A stretch of DNA of 21,748 nt from the NCBI GenBank assembly GCA_910577915.1, contig CAJTOM010000044.1, positions 1-21,748 on the forward strand, written 5' to 3'. The stretch's first letter is position 1; the number at the start of each line of letters is the position of its first letter. Both the position numbers and the translations under genes were made by a program. This stretch comes from an uncultured Oscillospiraceae bacterium. Lineage in GTDB: Bacteria; Bacillota; Clostridia; Oscillospirales; Oscillospiraceae. The notes beneath the pieces were generated by a model. The model was not told where the DNA came from, made no database searches, and saw nothing but the letters and a program-made list of their open reading frames with translations. Below, in pieces: positions 21,636 through 21,748 of this stretch.

Positions 21636-21748
21636 TTACTGTTTCTGACGCATAAATTCCTTTCGTTCTTTCAGGCGGTAAGACGCACCCTTGATGTTGA
21701 TCACGGTGCAGTGATGCAGTACCCGATCCAGGATGGCGGAGGCGATGG
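21636..21748 (-). CDS. istB: IstB, IS21 helper ATPase, C-terminal fragment at window edge
   Basis: Only the last 36 codons and the TAA stop (21636-21638) are inside the window. The minus strand translates IASAILDRVLHHCTVINIKG then ASYRLKERKEFMRQKQ, the characteristic C-terminus of IstB, the AAA+ ATPase that activates the IstA transposase of IS21 elements. The N-terminal Walker motifs lie outside the window, so integrity cannot be judged. It was found by translating the edge directly because it has no start codon in view. Confidence 0.9.
   Translation of the reverse strand, partial: IASAILDRVLHHCTVINIKGASYRLKERKEFMRQKQ

Larger units (their letters stand above)
21523..21748 (-). mobile_element. 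IS21-family element, one end (continues past window)
   Basis: The element appears to begin with TGTCAACGCC at 21523, directly after IS30 transposase sequence, and to contain the 3' end of istB. IS21 ends begin with TG and carry several short internal repeats; here GTAAGAAAAC is repeated at 21544-21553 and 21591-21600. The exact end is inferred from where the IS30 frame stops. The rest, including istA, should lie beyond 21748. Confidence 0.65.

Overview
The window looks like a chromosomal segment of a high-GC Firmicute, most likely a gut Clostridia of the Oscillospiraceae / Flavonifractor-Lawsonibacter type. This is inference from gene content (ftsEX with an M23 hydrolase, a CD1247-type zinc-ribbon protein, DUF3786, DUF3796, DUF1349), strong AGGAGG-type ribosome binding sites and very GC-rich codons. 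No rRNA, tRNA or CRISPR array was seen. Most genes are ordinary housekeeping genes.

Layout. 44-1408 (-): MATE-family efflux transporter. 1688-2562 (-): a two-gene unit of a DUF3796-like membrane protein and a 66-residue XRE repressor, with a strong promoter whose -10 lies inside an inverted repeat, so probably autoregulated. 2873-5684 (+): ftsE, ftsX and a secreted coiled-coil M23 peptidase, a cell-division peptidoglycan hydrolase module. 5808-8159 (-): a GC-rich threonine aldolase between two AT-rich genes, a small HEYGH membrane protein and a DUF1349 protein, both of which look acquired. 8529-9626 (+): elongation factor P followed by an acidic cysteine-rich CD1247-type protein. 9691-13297 (-): a purine permease, a DUF3786 protein and glycerol kinase, closely spaced and probably one operon.

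13708-20817 (+): the arginine cluster argG-argH-argC-argJ-argB-argD. ArgJ, ArgB, ArgC and ArgD make ornithine by the recycling (acetylated) route, and ArgG and ArgH turn citrulline into arginine. The ornithine carbamoyltransferase gene (argF) and carAB are not in the window. Two ARG-box-like palindromes centred 21 bp apart straddle the argG promoter, so ArgR repression is likely. A perfect 20-bp hairpin closes the cluster.

20867-21748: an insertion-sequence graveyard. A 5'-truncated IS30-type transposase abuts the end of an IS21-type element whose istB gene runs off the window.

I found no clear new multi-gene system. The best leads are the HEYGH protein in its AT-rich patch, the XRE/DUF3796 operator array, the tandem ARG boxes, and a minus-strand terminator lying well upstream of the purine permease gene that may mark a leader RNA or small RNA.
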